A DNA stretch of 64,000 bases from Reichenbachiella agarivorans (GTDB lineage Bacteria; Bacteroidota; Bacteroidia; Cytophagales; Cyclobacteriaceae). Numbering within the stretch: position 1 is the stretch's first letter; the number at the start of each line of letters is the position of its first letter. The stretch lies in the NCBI RefSeq assembly GCF_025502585.1, contig NZ_CP106679.1, forward strand, positions 787,001-851,000. The letters are read 5' to 3'. The notes under the pieces were generated by a model that worked only from the letters and a program-made list of their open reading frames with translations, ran no database searches and had not been told where the DNA came from. Of the stretch, positions 54,292 through 63,753 are shown one piece after another. Position numbers and translations under genes: made by a program.

Positions 54292-55917
54292 ATGACCACC
54301 ATTACAGGACAATACATCGACCTTTTCCTCCAAACCACCTATCCTGCGCAGATTGAAATCAAAAATGGCAGGATTTATCGTGTGTCAAAAATAACACAAG
54401 CACCTGACCAATACATCCTACCGGGTTTTGTAGATGCCCACGTGCATGTAGAGAGTTCTATGCTCGTGCCCTCTGAGTTTGCACGTATGGCGGTGGTACA
54501 TGGCACGGTAGGCACCATCTCTGACCCTCATGAGATAGGCAATGTGCTAGGTGTGAAAGGAGTAGAATACATGATCGCCAATGGCAAGGAGGTCAATTTC
54601 AAATTCTATTTTGGGGCTCCCTCCTGTGTGCCTGCCACGACGTTTGAGACCGCAGGTGCGGAAATCTCTGTTGCGGACATAGAATACCTACTCAGCAAAG
54701 ATGAGGTCGTGTACCTCGCAGAGATGATGAACTGGCCCGGAGTTTTGTTCAATGACAAAACTGTCTTTGACAAACTGGCAATTGCCAAACGACTAGGCAA
54801 ACCCGTGGATGGTCATGCTCCAGGACTGAAAGGCGAGCAAGCACAACAATATGCTGCTGCAGGCATCTCCACAGATCACGAGTGTTTCACAATAGAAGAA
54901 GCTCAAGACAAACTCAGCTGTGGCATGAAAATTTTGATCCGAGAAGGAAGTGCGGCCAAAAATTTTGAAGCATTGATTCCTCTTCTCGATGGGCATTATC
55001 AGTCTATCATGTTTTGCTCTGATGATAAACATCCCGACAACCTCGAAGAAGGTCACATCAACCAACTCGTCAAACGATCTCTGGCCAAAGGCCACAACCT
55101 CTACAAAGTATTGCAAGCTGCCTGTGTCAACCCAGTTCAACACTACGGCATGGATATCGGACTGCTACGTCAGGGAGATCCTGCTGATTTCATCCTCATC
55201 GACAACCCTACTGATTTCAACATCCTTCAAACATGGATCAATGGAGAACTGGTTGCCAAAAATGGTCAAACCAAAATTCCTTCAGTCCCTGTTTCTGTGA
55301 TCAATAATTTCCATTGTCAACTCAAGAAACCAGAAGACTTCAATCTCGAAATCACAGGGTCAAAAGTTAAGGTAATGGAAGCACTCGATGGTCAACTTAT
55401 CACCAACCTGCTGACATATGACAGTGCCCTGATCGACAACCCCAATCAAACCAATACCGAGGAAGACATCCTGAAAGTAGTCGTGATCAACCGCTATCAA
55501 AATACCGCTCCCTCTATCGGATATATCAAAAATATGGGTCTAAAATCTGGCGCCATTGCCTCCTCCGTGGGGCATGACTCTCACAACATCATTGCCGTGG
55601 GAGTAGATGACAAGTCTATTTGCCGAGCGGTCAACAAAATCATTGCCTCTCAAGGTGGTGTCTCAGCAGTCAGTCCAGACATGGAGATGTTGCTGGAGCT
55701 GCCAGTCGCAGGCATCATGTCTGACCAAGACGGCTATCAAGTAGCCAAATCTTACTCAGCTATTGATCGCTTCGCCAAAGGACTAGGTTCTTCTCTGAAT
55801 TCCCCATTCATGACACTGTCCTTTATGGCACTGCTTGTGATACCCAAAGCCAAAATGAGTGACTTAGGTTTTTTTGACGGAGAGCAATTCGAGTTTTTAC
55901 AGGTTTTCACCGATTGA
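54292..55917 (+). CDS. ade: Adenine deaminase
   Basis: 541-aa amidohydrolase that deaminates adenine to hypoxanthine in purine salvage. Metal-site motifs: GFVDAHVHVESSML near residue 44 (HxH), SDPHEIGNV near 80, GHAPGLKG (His) near 176, STDHECFTIEEA and CSDDKHPDNLEEGHIN near 241 (Asp). The C-terminal domain carries VGHDSHNIIAVG and the DQDGYQVAKSY part. Length and order match the Ade-type family rather than eukaryotic-like adenine deaminases. Followed after 29 nt by the TRIC-family gene. Confidence 0.95.
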   Translation: MTTITGQYIDLFLQTTYPAQIEIKNGRIYRVSKITQAPDQYILPGFVDAHVHVESSMLVPSEFARMAVVHGTVGTISDPHEIGNVLGVKGVEYMIANGKEVNFKFYFGAPSCVPATTFETAGAEISVADIEYLLSKDEVVYLAEMMNWPGVLFNDKTVFDKLAIAKRLGKPVDGHAPGLKGEQAQQYAAAGISTDHECFTIEEAQDKLSCGMKILIREGSAAKNFEALIPLLDGHYQSIMFCSDDKHPDNLEEGHINQLVKRSLAKGHNLYKVLQAACVNPVQHYGMDIGLLRQGDPADFILIDNPTDFNILQTWINGELVAKNGQTKIPSVPVSVINNFHCQLKKPEDFNLEITGSKVKVMEALDGQLITNLLTYDSALIDNPNQTNTEEDILKVVVINRYQNTAPSIGYIKNMGLKSGAIASSVGHDSHNIIAVGVDDKSICRAVNKIIASQGGVSAVSPDMEMLLELPVAGIMSDQDGYQVAKSYSAIDRFAKGLGSSLNSPFMTLSFMALLVIPKAKMSDLGFFDGEQFEFLQVFTD

Positions 55918-55946
55918 TAAAAAAGTACATTACTTACATTCGCAGC

Positions 55947-56552
55947 ATGCTAGAACTGATCTATATATTGAACCTCGTCGGCACGGTGGTTTTTGCCATC
56001 TCTGGTGCCCTGACTGCCTCTGATCACAAGATGGATGCCTTTGGTGCGGTGGTTATTGCCTTCATCACTGCGCTAGGTGGGGGTACGGTCAGAGATTTGT
56101 TGCTAGACAGTCATCCCATCGGGTGGATGGGAGACCCCAACTATCTCTATGCTGTGCTTTTTGCAGTACTTCTCAGTTACCTGTTCAAAAGATGGATCGC
56201 TAGTCTGCGCCGTACCATGTTTTTGTTTGACACCATAGGGATAGGTCTTTTTGCTGCTTTGGGTACTCAAAAGGCCCTCGGTTTCGACATGCATTTTACG
56301 ATTGCCATCATGATGGGTGTCGTCTCATCGGTATTTGGTGGTGTGTTGAGAGATATTTTGACCAACAGAGTACCGCTGATTTTCAGAAAGGAGATATATG
56401 CCACCGCCTGTCTTGCTGGAGCCAGTCTCTATGTGATCCTGATTCAATTTCCCATTCCAGATTACTTGACCTTGATCATCCCTATTGTTCTCACGATGAT
56501 CATCCGTCTCTTGGCAGTCAAATTCGAGTGGTCATTGCCAGGGATTAAATGA
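55947..56552 (+). CDS. TRIC-type (UPF0126) cation channel protein
   Basis: 201-aa membrane protein of the UPF0126/TRIC-like family, with seven hydrophobic helices and two internal repeats. The hallmark glycine motifs are GTVVFAISGALTASDHKMDAFGAVV and ITALGGGTVRDLLL, repeated as DTIGIGLFAALG and SVFGGVLRDILTNRVPLI. Bacterial TRIC proteins conduct K+ (and Na+). The frame begins at TTG 55914 inside the end of ade, but ATG 55947 gives the normal N-terminus. Likely in one transcript with ade. Confidence 0.9.
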   Translation: MLELIYILNLVGTVVFAISGALTASDHKMDAFGAVVIAFITALGGGTVRDLLLDSHPIGWMGDPNYLYAVLFAVLLSYLFKRWIASLRRTMFLFDTIGIGLFAALGTQKALGFDMHFTIAIMMGVVSSVFGGVLRDILTNRVPLIFRKEIYATACLAGASLYVILIQFPIPDYLTLIIPIVLTMIIRLLAVKFEWSLPGIK

Positions 56553-56573
56553 ACGGACGCATCTGCATAGATT

Positions 56574-58034
56574 TTATTTCTCCATCGATACTTTAAATGC
56601 ACTCAGTCCAGTTGGATTAGTTGATATAATTAGATTTTCTGCCAACTCAAATAAGTGAGATTGCGACTCATAGAAGTGCATCATATAACCTGCTGTATTA
56701 GGAAAACAGACTAAGTCACCAATTTGAGGAAGAGAAGGAAAAGCAATTTTTCGTTTGAGCAACACATCTGTTTCCAAACAATAGGCACCTACCAAATATG
56801 CATTCTCCACCGAATCGGTCTCGACTGACTCCTTCCGATTGATTGGGATCAAAATAGGATCCAAAAGAAAGTCCGCACTAGAACTACAGAGTTGGGTTTT
56901 GTTCATTTCCAACCCTACTAGTAGGTCACCATTAGAATCCCTTTTTCTAAAAACCACCTTTGCAAGTGTAATACCAGTCTGATCTACCAATGACCTACCA
57001 GGCTCTAAACGCAGCTCGATATTGCGGTCAACTAGACCCTGTGCCACGGTTCCATGAGCGGTAGGGCTTTCTAGAATCTGACGCAGCATGTGTTCTTTAG
57101 GTGTTGGGTTATAGTAAGGATAGGTTAGTAGTTGGCCTTCAATTGTTCCATTACTCCATGAATACCCCAAACCATTGTTCTGAAATGTGATAGGAGACCT
57201 CTCTCCGGCCAACGCCAGTTTTAGCTCTGCTTGAAAGTGGTTCCACTCTTCTTCTCTTTCTAAATAATTAGTCAAAAAACCACCGCCCATGTCTATGAAT
57301 TTGGTTGACAATCCCATCGCTGAGATACTATCTACCACGTCAAACAACTGATCAAAAGCTGCCACTCTTTCCTCTATCTCATATCCATTGAGATGAAAAT
57401 GCATGCCTTGATAAGACAAGTGCTGCGTTGTGCAAACATACTCTGTCACCACAGTCTCAATTTGGTTAATGTCAAACCCAAATCGACTATACATTTTTTC
57501 TCCATTGATCAAAAACCCACTCACTCTCAGCGCCACACGAGCCACTATATTCATACTAGCCGCCAAGTTTTTGATCGCATCTATTTCATCTTGATTATCT
57601 ACCACAATCAACACTTGATTTTTGATAGCCAATACCAGTACGTCATTGGTTTTGATCGCGGCTGTCAGGACCAACTTGGCTGGATCGACCCCCATAGAAA
57701 GACACTGATTAAGTTCTTCGAAACTGGCTGTATCCACACCAAAACCATGATTTTTGGCTGTATTCACAAAAACTTTACACTTATTGGCCTTTCGCGCAAA
57801 AAACACTAAATGTGACAGCCCAAAAGATTCGATAACCTTTGCATATGCTTGATAGTTTTCTATGAAAGGATCTACATGATGCAGATTGAGTGGAGAACCA
57901 TAGTCGGTCACCAACTGCTGATGAAGATTGGTCTCTCCCAAAAATGATTGAATCCAAGAATGAAGTGTTGGTGTGAGTTTGGGTAGTGGATCAACAATAG
58001 TTTGGCACATGACATTCGGTGTTTTTGATTTCAT
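56574..58034 (-). CDS. Y4yA-family PLP-dependent decarboxylase
   Basis: 486-aa fold-type III (alanine-racemase-fold) enzyme of the ornithine/DAP/arginine decarboxylase group, closest in style to Y4yA. PLP Lys82 is in FFARKANK; the ring-stacking and phosphate motifs are MHFHLNGYE near 216, FIDMGGGF near 253 and LRLEPGRSLVDQTG near 357. The catalytic Cys and Asp appear as GAYCLETD near 431. Such enzymes decarboxylate diamino acids such as DAP, ornithine or citryl-diaminopropionate (as SbnH). Its start lies 44 nt inside the upstream gene, so translation is coupled. Last gene of the cluster; substrate unknown. Confidence 0.85.
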   Translation of the reverse strand: MKSKTPNVMCQTIVDPLPKLTPTLHSWIQSFLGETNLHQQLVTDYGSPLNLHHVDPFIENYQAYAKVIESFGLSHLVFFARKANKCKVFVNTAKNHGFGVDTASFEELNQCLSMGVDPAKLVLTAAIKTNDVLVLAIKNQVLIVVDNQDEIDAIKNLAASMNIVARVALRVSGFLINGEKMYSRFGFDINQIETVVTEYVCTTQHLSYQGMHFHLNGYEIEERVAAFDQLFDVVDSISAMGLSTKFIDMGGGFLTNYLEREEEWNHFQAELKLALAGERSPITFQNNGLGYSWSNGTIEGQLLTYPYYNPTPKEHMLRQILESPTAHGTVAQGLVDRNIELRLEPGRSLVDQTGITLAKVVFRKRDSNGDLLVGLEMNKTQLCSSSADFLLDPILIPINRKESVETDSVENAYLVGAYCLETDVLLKRKIAFPSLPQIGDLVCFPNTAGYMMHFYESQSHLFELAENLIISTNPTGLSAFKVSMEK

Positions 58035-59898
58035 TTAGTACAAAGTCAGACCAATGACTGACGAAGTTGTTTCGTGATGGAGTAAGTGCGTCATTGTTGT
58101 AGGTCACACCTTCTGTAGGAGTACCCATGACTGCTATCGACATATTGACCTTGCCATTGGCATCTATGACGAAACCCTTTTTATCTAGCGCCAAACACCC
58201 TGGCATATGGCTGTCCTCGGAATCAACATCACTATTTCGATAAATGCAGATTTCCCCCTTTGATAAGAGCTGATGATACACACCCTCCTCTACATTACTC
58301 ATATGAGTTTTCGGAATCCGCGCATTCACCATAGTATCCAAGTCATAAGCAGTTTCATCTATTTTAGAAACCAGTCTGGTACCTATATGATCTGTTTGAT
58401 GTATCTGTGAAACTGCAGAAAAATGAATCAATCCCTGTTGAGCTAATGTAAGTATTTTTTCCATCGTGGTGTGTGGAGGTCCATAGGATACGCGGTGCAA
58501 TCGCGGCGCATAGAAATTTTCAAACTTTTTTTGTGACTGGGGTGTCAACCCACCATGTGCATAAATATCCCCAAAAAGGCCAGCCGCAGCATTCCATACA
58601 TCAGTCAACTCACTCAAAAAATGATGCCTAGACTTTTGTTTAGTTACATCCAGTCCCTCTTCTAAATACCCCACTATGAATCTATGGTATTCGATATCCG
58701 ATTGGAACTCGACATCAGACAGTGGGTCAAAGAACTGATTGAGATCGAAACGCACAATATGTGGATATAGCATGTGAAACCATTCTATATCTTGTTGGAT
58801 AGTGGCATAGGAATACGGTTGGTCAGTTTCCATAATTGAAGGATAGTTATACAACTCGAAAAGTTTCATATAATGAACGCGAACGTATTCTTGCCTGACC
58901 AAAGGCCATATCTCACTTTCAAAATCCAACTTTCCATTTTGAGATCCAAGTTCTGCCATACTGCTTGGCGTAAAAAATCGCAGCTGAAGTTTATTATTAT
59001 CACCTGTACGCGGAATCATCGGCAGTCCATTTCTGCAAAATGGTAAAATCAGCCGCGGTTCCAACCCTGACTTTTCGTAGATCAGTTTGCCATCTATTGC
59101 AGTACTGAAGCGTCCTCCTCTACCCTCTGTCAGCGCCAATACACAATCCACAAAGGTGAGGCCCATACCTTTAATGCCAACTACTGATCCAGGAGCAACC
59201 CGATCCATCTTTTGCTCAACAGGATAAATAAACGAAATATAATTTGGCTTGGGAGCGTTGCTGACCAAGTGTCTTGAAGTAGTTGGGGCTGGTGTAGGAT
59301 GTCCTGTAGTCAACAGTATGTATTGAAAAGTAGGATGTAGCGTTCTTACTCTTCCTGATTCATCTCTGATCACGAGCTGGTAGCCATTTGCATGACGATT
59401 CATATCTACCACTTCTCCCACTACTTCGCGCAGTGTGAGATTCGCAGGCATCTCCATTTTGATCCGTTCATAGCCATTGATCAAGTATCTGCCCACTAGG
59501 GAGCGTGATGGAAACGTATCACTCTTGATTGGCTCTGAAATATCACTGTTCAACTCTGACCACTGCTCAAAACTCAATGGCTGACACACTGCCGAAGGCT
59601 CTGCATCAGGTAACCACATATTAATTTGAGAGCTGGGAATGTTCATTTTGAGAAAATCAGGTTGAGAGGGATTGTAAACCTCTCCTGCTGCAAAATGGCG
59701 CGTACGATTAAAAATATGAACCACTATCTGACTTGTAGGCTGCACCTTCTTGCACTGTGCCACCAATCTTTCAAAACCATAGATACCTTTGGGTCCACCT
59801 CCAATAATAGCGATATAAACAGGAGACTCTGCAAGAGCATGTTCTGACCCCCATGTTGTATCATCTGTTGAATCAAATTTCATTTTCATGTGTGTCAT
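57991..59898 (-). CDS. FAD/NAD(P)-binding oxidoreductase
   Basis: 635-aa flavoprotein of the FAD-NAD(P)-binding (PF13454-like) type. The dinucleotide-binding loop IAIIGGGPKGIYGFE lies at residues 29-43, the second at GSVVGIKGMGLTFVDCVL near 237, and the ATG-like LLTTGHP near 195. The C-terminal region (about 350-600) is helical and unfamiliar. It overlaps sbnA-like by 26 nt and the decarboxylase by 44 nt, so it is one step of the same pathway. Possible role: oxidising an amino acid intermediate (taking the place of the SbnB dehydrogenase) or N-hydroxylation. Start ATG 59898; 59889 and 59883 are alternatives. Confidence 0.8.
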   Translation of the reverse strand: MTHMKMKFDSTDDTTWGSEHALAESPVYIAIIGGGPKGIYGFERLVAQCKKVQPTSQIVVHIFNRTRHFAAGEVYNPSQPDFLKMNIPSSQINMWLPDAEPSAVCQPLSFEQWSELNSDISEPIKSDTFPSRSLVGRYLINGYERIKMEMPANLTLREVVGEVVDMNRHANGYQLVIRDESGRVRTLHPTFQYILLTTGHPTPAPTTSRHLVSNAPKPNYISFIYPVEQKMDRVAPGSVVGIKGMGLTFVDCVLALTEGRGGRFSTAIDGKLIYEKSGLEPRLILPFCRNGLPMIPRTGDNNKLQLRFFTPSSMAELGSQNGKLDFESEIWPLVRQEYVRVHYMKLFELYNYPSIMETDQPYSYATIQQDIEWFHMLYPHIVRFDLNQFFDPLSDVEFQSDIEYHRFIVGYLEEGLDVTKQKSRHHFLSELTDVWNAAAGLFGDIYAHGGLTPQSQKKFENFYAPRLHRVSYGPPHTTMEKILTLAQQGLIHFSAVSQIHQTDHIGTRLVSKIDETAYDLDTMVNARIPKTHMSNVEEGVYHQLLSKGEICIYRNSDVDSEDSHMPGCLALDKKGFVIDANGKVNMSIAVMGTPTEGVTYNNDALTPSRNNFVSHWSDFVLNEIKNTECHVPNYC

Positions 59899-60907
59899 AC
59901 CATTCTGATAGTTTCGTCATTTCCGTTTCCACCCGACCAAAATTATGCTCCACCCACTCTGGGGAATAAATAGTGTCTAAGTATCTCTCCCCACTGTCAC
60001 AAAGGATCATAGCACAGCGACTACCATCAGGTATCTGAGGGAGCATATGACCCACCGCATGTACAACTGCTCCAGAAGATCCCCCTGCCAAGATCGCTTC
60101 TTTGTGCAAGAGATGATGGCACCCTGAGATACATTGCTTATCACTCACATGAATCACTTTGCTGACTTGAGACCTATCCAAAAGCTGAGAAGCTCTACCT
60201 GCTCCGTGTCCAGGGATCAAGCGACTGCCAGACTTCTGATGAAAAATAATACTACCCAAGGCATCCACAGCTACTACTTTGGTATGCATCTCATGTTGCC
60301 GAATATACTCCGCACAACCCATGATGGTACCACATGTACTCGTGGCGGCAAACAAAAAATCCACATCATGATGCAACACTTCCGCGATTTCTCTCATGGT
60401 ATGGTAATGTGCCTGTGGGTTGGCAAGGTTCGCATATTGGTTCGGCCAAAAACTATTCGGGATTTTTTTGAGCAAGGCCTGTACTTTAGCCAATCGGACG
60501 TTGAGATAACTACTATCATCTATGCAATCAATCATTTCAATCTTGGCACTATACGTTTTCAAAATTTTTAGTGTCTGTGGATTCACATTGGGATCTACTA
60601 CAACTATCAGCTTCAGCCCATGTTTTAAACAAAGCTGTGCCAAACCTATCGCCATGTTGCCAGAGCTAGATTCTATGATGGTCGTATCGCGTTGTACCTG
60701 ACCTGTCTTCATGGCATCTACCAGTAGACTTTCGGCTGTACGGTCCTTGATGCTACCGCCGGGGTTGAAACTTTCGATCTTTGCAAAAATTGACACATTG
60801 TATGCTGGATACAGGTATTGTAATTGCACCAAAGGAGTATTACCTATAGTTGCGAGTATGCCTTGCTTGAGTTTAGGCTGACTCAGAGTTTGAGAAAATC
60901 TGATCAT
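59873..60907 (-). CDS. SbnA-like PLP enzyme (cysteine synthase family)
   Basis: 344-aa fold-type II PLP enzyme. Motifs: ATIGNTPLVQL near residue 19, ESFNPGGSIKDR with PLP Lys54, and ESSSGNMAIGLA near 79, the form seen in SbnA/2,3-diaminopropionate synthases rather than CysK (which has TSGNTG). A C-terminal AILAGGSSGAVVHAV binds the PLP phosphate. In staphyloferrin B biosynthesis, SbnA joins O-phospho-L-serine and L-glutamate. Here no sbnB is present, but a flavoprotein gene overlaps the 3' end by 26 nt. Starts within the stop of the DUF3891 gene (ATGA). Confidence 0.85.
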   Translation of the reverse strand: MIRFSQTLSQPKLKQGILATIGNTPLVQLQYLYPAYNVSIFAKIESFNPGGSIKDRTAESLLVDAMKTGQVQRDTTIIESSSGNMAIGLAQLCLKHGLKLIVVVDPNVNPQTLKILKTYSAKIEMIDCIDDSSYLNVRLAKVQALLKKIPNSFWPNQYANLANPQAHYHTMREIAEVLHHDVDFLFAATSTCGTIMGCAEYIRQHEMHTKVVAVDALGSIIFHQKSGSRLIPGHGAGRASQLLDRSQVSKVIHVSDKQCISGCHHLLHKEAILAGGSSGAVVHAVGHMLPQIPDGSRCAMILCDSGERYLDTIYSPEWVEHNFGRVETEMTKLSEWYDTHENEI

Positions 60908-61644
60908 ATCATTGCGTTTTTTTTAAATATCCAAGTTTTGGTCACTGGTGATGTATTTGAGATTTGAGCTCGGAGTTCTTCTGTGGATTGATACGAGGTT
61001 TGATTGAGTTGAAAAAGCTCCGCCGTAACACTAAAATGCTCTTCTTGAAAGCACCAAGGGGCAACAGTCATGGAGCCATCATCAGTTCTGACTATTTTTA
61101 CAGTGCTTTGACTAGTGATGTCACCGATGATGAGCGATCTTTTCTCACCATCTTCTAGCTCTCCTTTGCATAGGATAAGAGAGCACTCATCACACCAGCG
61201 CAAAAAACGGTAATAGCCCACTACCTCATTTTCTCTCAGCGAGTGGAGTTTTCTTAGTTTTTTCTGAATGGCACGTTGTTCTTTGATGAACTGGCGCATG
61301 TTGTCAGTCTGATACTCGCTACTCTCACAGAGTGATGTCGTGTGCATAGAGACCAAAAGCTGTATCCAAGTAGATTTATAAGCAGACTCTTGAGTGATTT
61401 TCCTTGCTTGCGTCAAGTCAAAGCCTCGCTCGGAATAATCTTTGGGATGTCCATCAGTAGTAATCCATTCAGCCTCAGACCAGTCTGTCTGTCCATCATC
61501 GTGCTCCAAAATGGCAGATAAGGTTTCTATCCATCTCGGTGGACGAAATGCTTCCTTGAGATGCCTAGCCAGCTCTCCTGCAAGCAGGGCATGGTTGCGC
61601 TGAAATATAATTTCGTATCCCTGATTTAAATTCCTGACTATCAC
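60904..61644 (-). CDS. DUF3891 family protein
   Basis: 246-aa protein matching DUF3891, which looks like an HD-type or metal-dependent hydrolase-like domain. Visible: IVRNLNQGYEIIFQRNHALLAGELARHLKEAF (His in RNHALLAG) and ILEHDDGQTDW (HDDG, metal-type residues) near 46, then a helical middle and a C-terminal beta part. Stands first in the overlapping cluster (4-nt ATGA overlap with the sbnA-like gene). Its role with amino-acid biosynthesis enzymes is unknown; regulatory or hydrolytic. Confidence 0.82.
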   Translation of the reverse strand: MIVRNLNQGYEIIFQRNHALLAGELARHLKEAFRPPRWIETLSAILEHDDGQTDWSEAEWITTDGHPKDYSERGFDLTQARKITQESAYKSTWIQLLVSMHTTSLCESSEYQTDNMRQFIKEQRAIQKKLRKLHSLRENEVVGYYRFLRWCDECSLILCKGELEDGEKRSLIIGDITSQSTVKIVRTDDGSMTVAPWCFQEEHFSVTAELFQLNQTSYQSTEELRAQISNTSPVTKTWIFKKNAMI

Positions 61645-62095
61645 ATGCTCTGAATTATCGGTGAAAAAGAATGCCTGCTCAAAAACCAGTTGTACATGTG
61701 TACTATGATTTCAACTGATTAATAAACAAAGCATCTGCCAAGCAGCAGCTAAGAGCAAAAATGCAATCTGAGGTTCCCTAAGGGCACATAGGGATTGATC
61801 AAAGGATTTATTGACTGGGGAAATATGTGCAACCAAGTACCCAAAACTGTAGATACACCTACCCACCTCTGAGTCCATTTTCTACGTTCAGCCATCCTTA
61901 TCTACCATTAAAGTCTCACACTCAAAAATCCTTCTCTAAGATAATCTTGCCCCGCTGGTTGTAGCAGATCCATGTAGACCTTAGACACTAGATTTAGACA
62001 AGGTCTTTTGGGTTCTAAACCTCGGTTTGTGGCGCACAAAGCAAATGCTGTAATCATATCAGCAATGATAGAAAGGGGTGAAGCTTACAGGAGTC
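61645..62095. other. Intergenic region upstream of the SbnA-like cluster
   Basis: About 450 nt between the cluster and the aldo/keto reductase end. No ORF of convincing quality on either strand. A small dyad GTACA-TG-TGTAC lies at 61692-61703, about 50 nt before the DUF3891 start, and might be part of the cluster promoter. Confidence 0.35.
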
Positions 62096-63097
62096 CTACC
62101 TTTCCCCTACCCAATGCGGATAAATTTTGTGAGGGCGGGTTAACGTGTTTAATTCCTCAATGTGCTGTGGAGATAATGACCATCCAGCCGAATCCAAATT
62201 ATCTATCAATTGTCTCTCATTTCTTGCACCTATCACTACACTAGAGACTGTTTCATTTTGCAACAGCCAGTTGATGGCGACTTGTGGAATGCTTTTATCC
62301 ATTTCTGTGGCAATACGCTCTAGTAAATCAACTACATCGTATACTAGCTCATCATTGACAGGTGGGGAACCAATAGCACCTCCTGATTTTATTCTTCCTT
62401 CACCCATAGGCTGATTTCGCTTGATTTTTCCAGTTAACCTTCCCCAGCCTAAAGGACTCCATACCATCAGTCCCAACTCCTGATCTTTGATCAGCGGCAT
62501 CAATTCTTGTTCATAATCCCTGCCAATCACTGAGTAATAACCTTGGTAGACGATGTACTTCTCTAGATTCAATTTTTCTGAAACTGATAGCGATTTCATA
62601 AGCTGCCATGCTGCAAAATTAGAACAGCCAATGTAGCGTACCTTGCCACTACCCACCATGCCATCCAATGTGCGCAAAGTCTCCTCCATGGGTGTATGCG
62701 CATCAAACCCATGCATGATATACAAATCAATATAATCGGTTTGCAAACGCCTTAAACTGTCGTCTAAAGCATTCATTAGGTGAAAGCGTGAGGCTCCCTT
62801 ATCATTTGGCCCTGCGCCCATCTGAAATGTGGCCTTGGTTGAAACAATGCTGTTTTGTCTTTTGCCTGATAGCGCTGCACCGAGAATGGATTCGGAATCT
62901 CCCTGAGAGTACACATTTGCCGTGTCAAAGAAATTTACACCTCGCTCCAAGCAAATGTCTATGAGCCTAGTGGCCTCTTTCACATCTGTTTTGCCCCATC
63001 TACCAAAAAACTCGTTGGTACCAGCGAATGTCCCTGTTCCGTAACTTAGTACAGGCACTTTTAATCCTGACTTTCCTAAATTTCTGTATTCCATCAT
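62096..63097 (-). CDS. Aldo/keto reductase
   Basis: 333-aa NADPH-dependent (beta/alpha)8 barrel of the AKR superfamily. Catalytic tetrad elements: NFFDTANVYSQG (Asp and Tyr, near residues 50-61), VSTKATFQ (Lys near 83) and the LYIMHGFDAHTP region (His near 124). NADPH-binding segments WSPLGWGRLTGK and SSVVIGARNERQLIDN near 285-300 are clear. Substrate unknown; these usually reduce sugar or aromatic aldehydes. ATG 63097 preferred to the TTG start at 63121. The Crp/Fnr-type gene lies upstream on the same strand. Confidence 0.93.
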   Translation of the reverse strand: MMEYRNLGKSGLKVPVLSYGTGTFAGTNEFFGRWGKTDVKEATRLIDICLERGVNFFDTANVYSQGDSESILGAALSGKRQNSIVSTKATFQMGAGPNDKGASRFHLMNALDDSLRRLQTDYIDLYIMHGFDAHTPMEETLRTLDGMVGSGKVRYIGCSNFAAWQLMKSLSVSEKLNLEKYIVYQGYYSVIGRDYEQELMPLIKDQELGLMVWSPLGWGRLTGKIKRNQPMGEGRIKSGGAIGSPPVNDELVYDVVDLLERIATEMDKSIPQVAINWLLQNETVSSVVIGARNERQLIDNLDSAGWSLSPQHIEELNTLTRPHKIYPHWVGER

Positions 63098-63186
63098 TTT
63101 TACTGCGTTTCTTTTCAGCAAAATTCAGCCATGAAATACTCAATTCACAGGAGGATTGTCACAGATACGCTGTGCGGTTTGTCACA

Positions 63187-63753
63187 CTAAGCAGGGATGA
63201 GGCGGCTAAGTGTTTCTCGGGAAACACCTAAGTAGGAAGCAATCATTGTTTTCGGGATGCGCTGGATCAAGGCAGGGTATTGCTCTAGCAAATGATGATA
63301 GCGGTCGCTTGCATTGCTACTGATAAAACACATAATTCTTTTTTGTAATGCGATGTATCCAGCGGTTGTTTTCTTCCGAAAGAAGTATTCCATTTTCTGC
63401 AAGTCGCGGCACATTTTCTCTTTGTTCTCCAGGGTTAAGGAAAAAACGATTGCATCTTCTAGGCAATCTACAGACAGGCTTGCTTTGGTGCCATAATGAA
63501 ACGCTTCTGGGTCGGTTATCCACCAATTTTCCATGGCAAAGTGAATGATATGCTCTTTACCTTCGGGACTTATCCGAGCAGCCTTCATCAATCCTTTTGC
63601 AACAAAATAGTCGTACTGCACATAATCGCCCTGCTGGATGATGAGGTGATGTTTTTTAAATGCTTTTTGCTCGAAGTGAGATAATACCCATTCAAACTCT
63701 TCGTCCGTGAGAGAAACAATCTCTTCTATCTGTTGTCTAAGCTTTATTTTCAT
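63187..63753 (-). CDS. Crp/Fnr family regulator
   Basis: 188-aa cyclic-nucleotide-binding-fold transcription factor. The beta-barrel sensor domain (about residues 20-115; HHLIIQQGDYVQYDYFVAKGLMKA) lacks the Cys cluster of Fnr and the full cAMP phosphate-binding motif, as in many Bacteroidota members. The C-terminal helix-turn-helix is IQRIPKTMIASYLGVSRETLSRLIPA. Effector unknown. Located 89 nt before the aldo/keto reductase, so probably controls or is co-transcribed with it. Confidence 0.88.
   Translation of the reverse strand: MKIKLRQQIEEIVSLTDEEFEWVLSHFEQKAFKKHHLIIQQGDYVQYDYFVAKGLMKAARISPEGKEHIIHFAMENWWITDPEAFHYGTKASLSVDCLEDAIVFSLTLENKEKMCRDLQKMEYFFRKKTTAGYIALQKRIMCFISSNASDRYHHLLEQYPALIQRIPKTMIASYLGVSRETLSRLIPA

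Noticed and set aside
61645-62095. Small minus-strand ORF starting near 61895
   Set aside because: Hand translation was inconsistent in frame and gave only a short Trp-rich peptide; not reliable enough to report.
62008-62244. Plus-strand ORF of 78 aa near the end of the aldo/keto reductase gene
   Set aside because: Mostly antisense to the reductase C-terminus, with unusual composition; no support as a gene.
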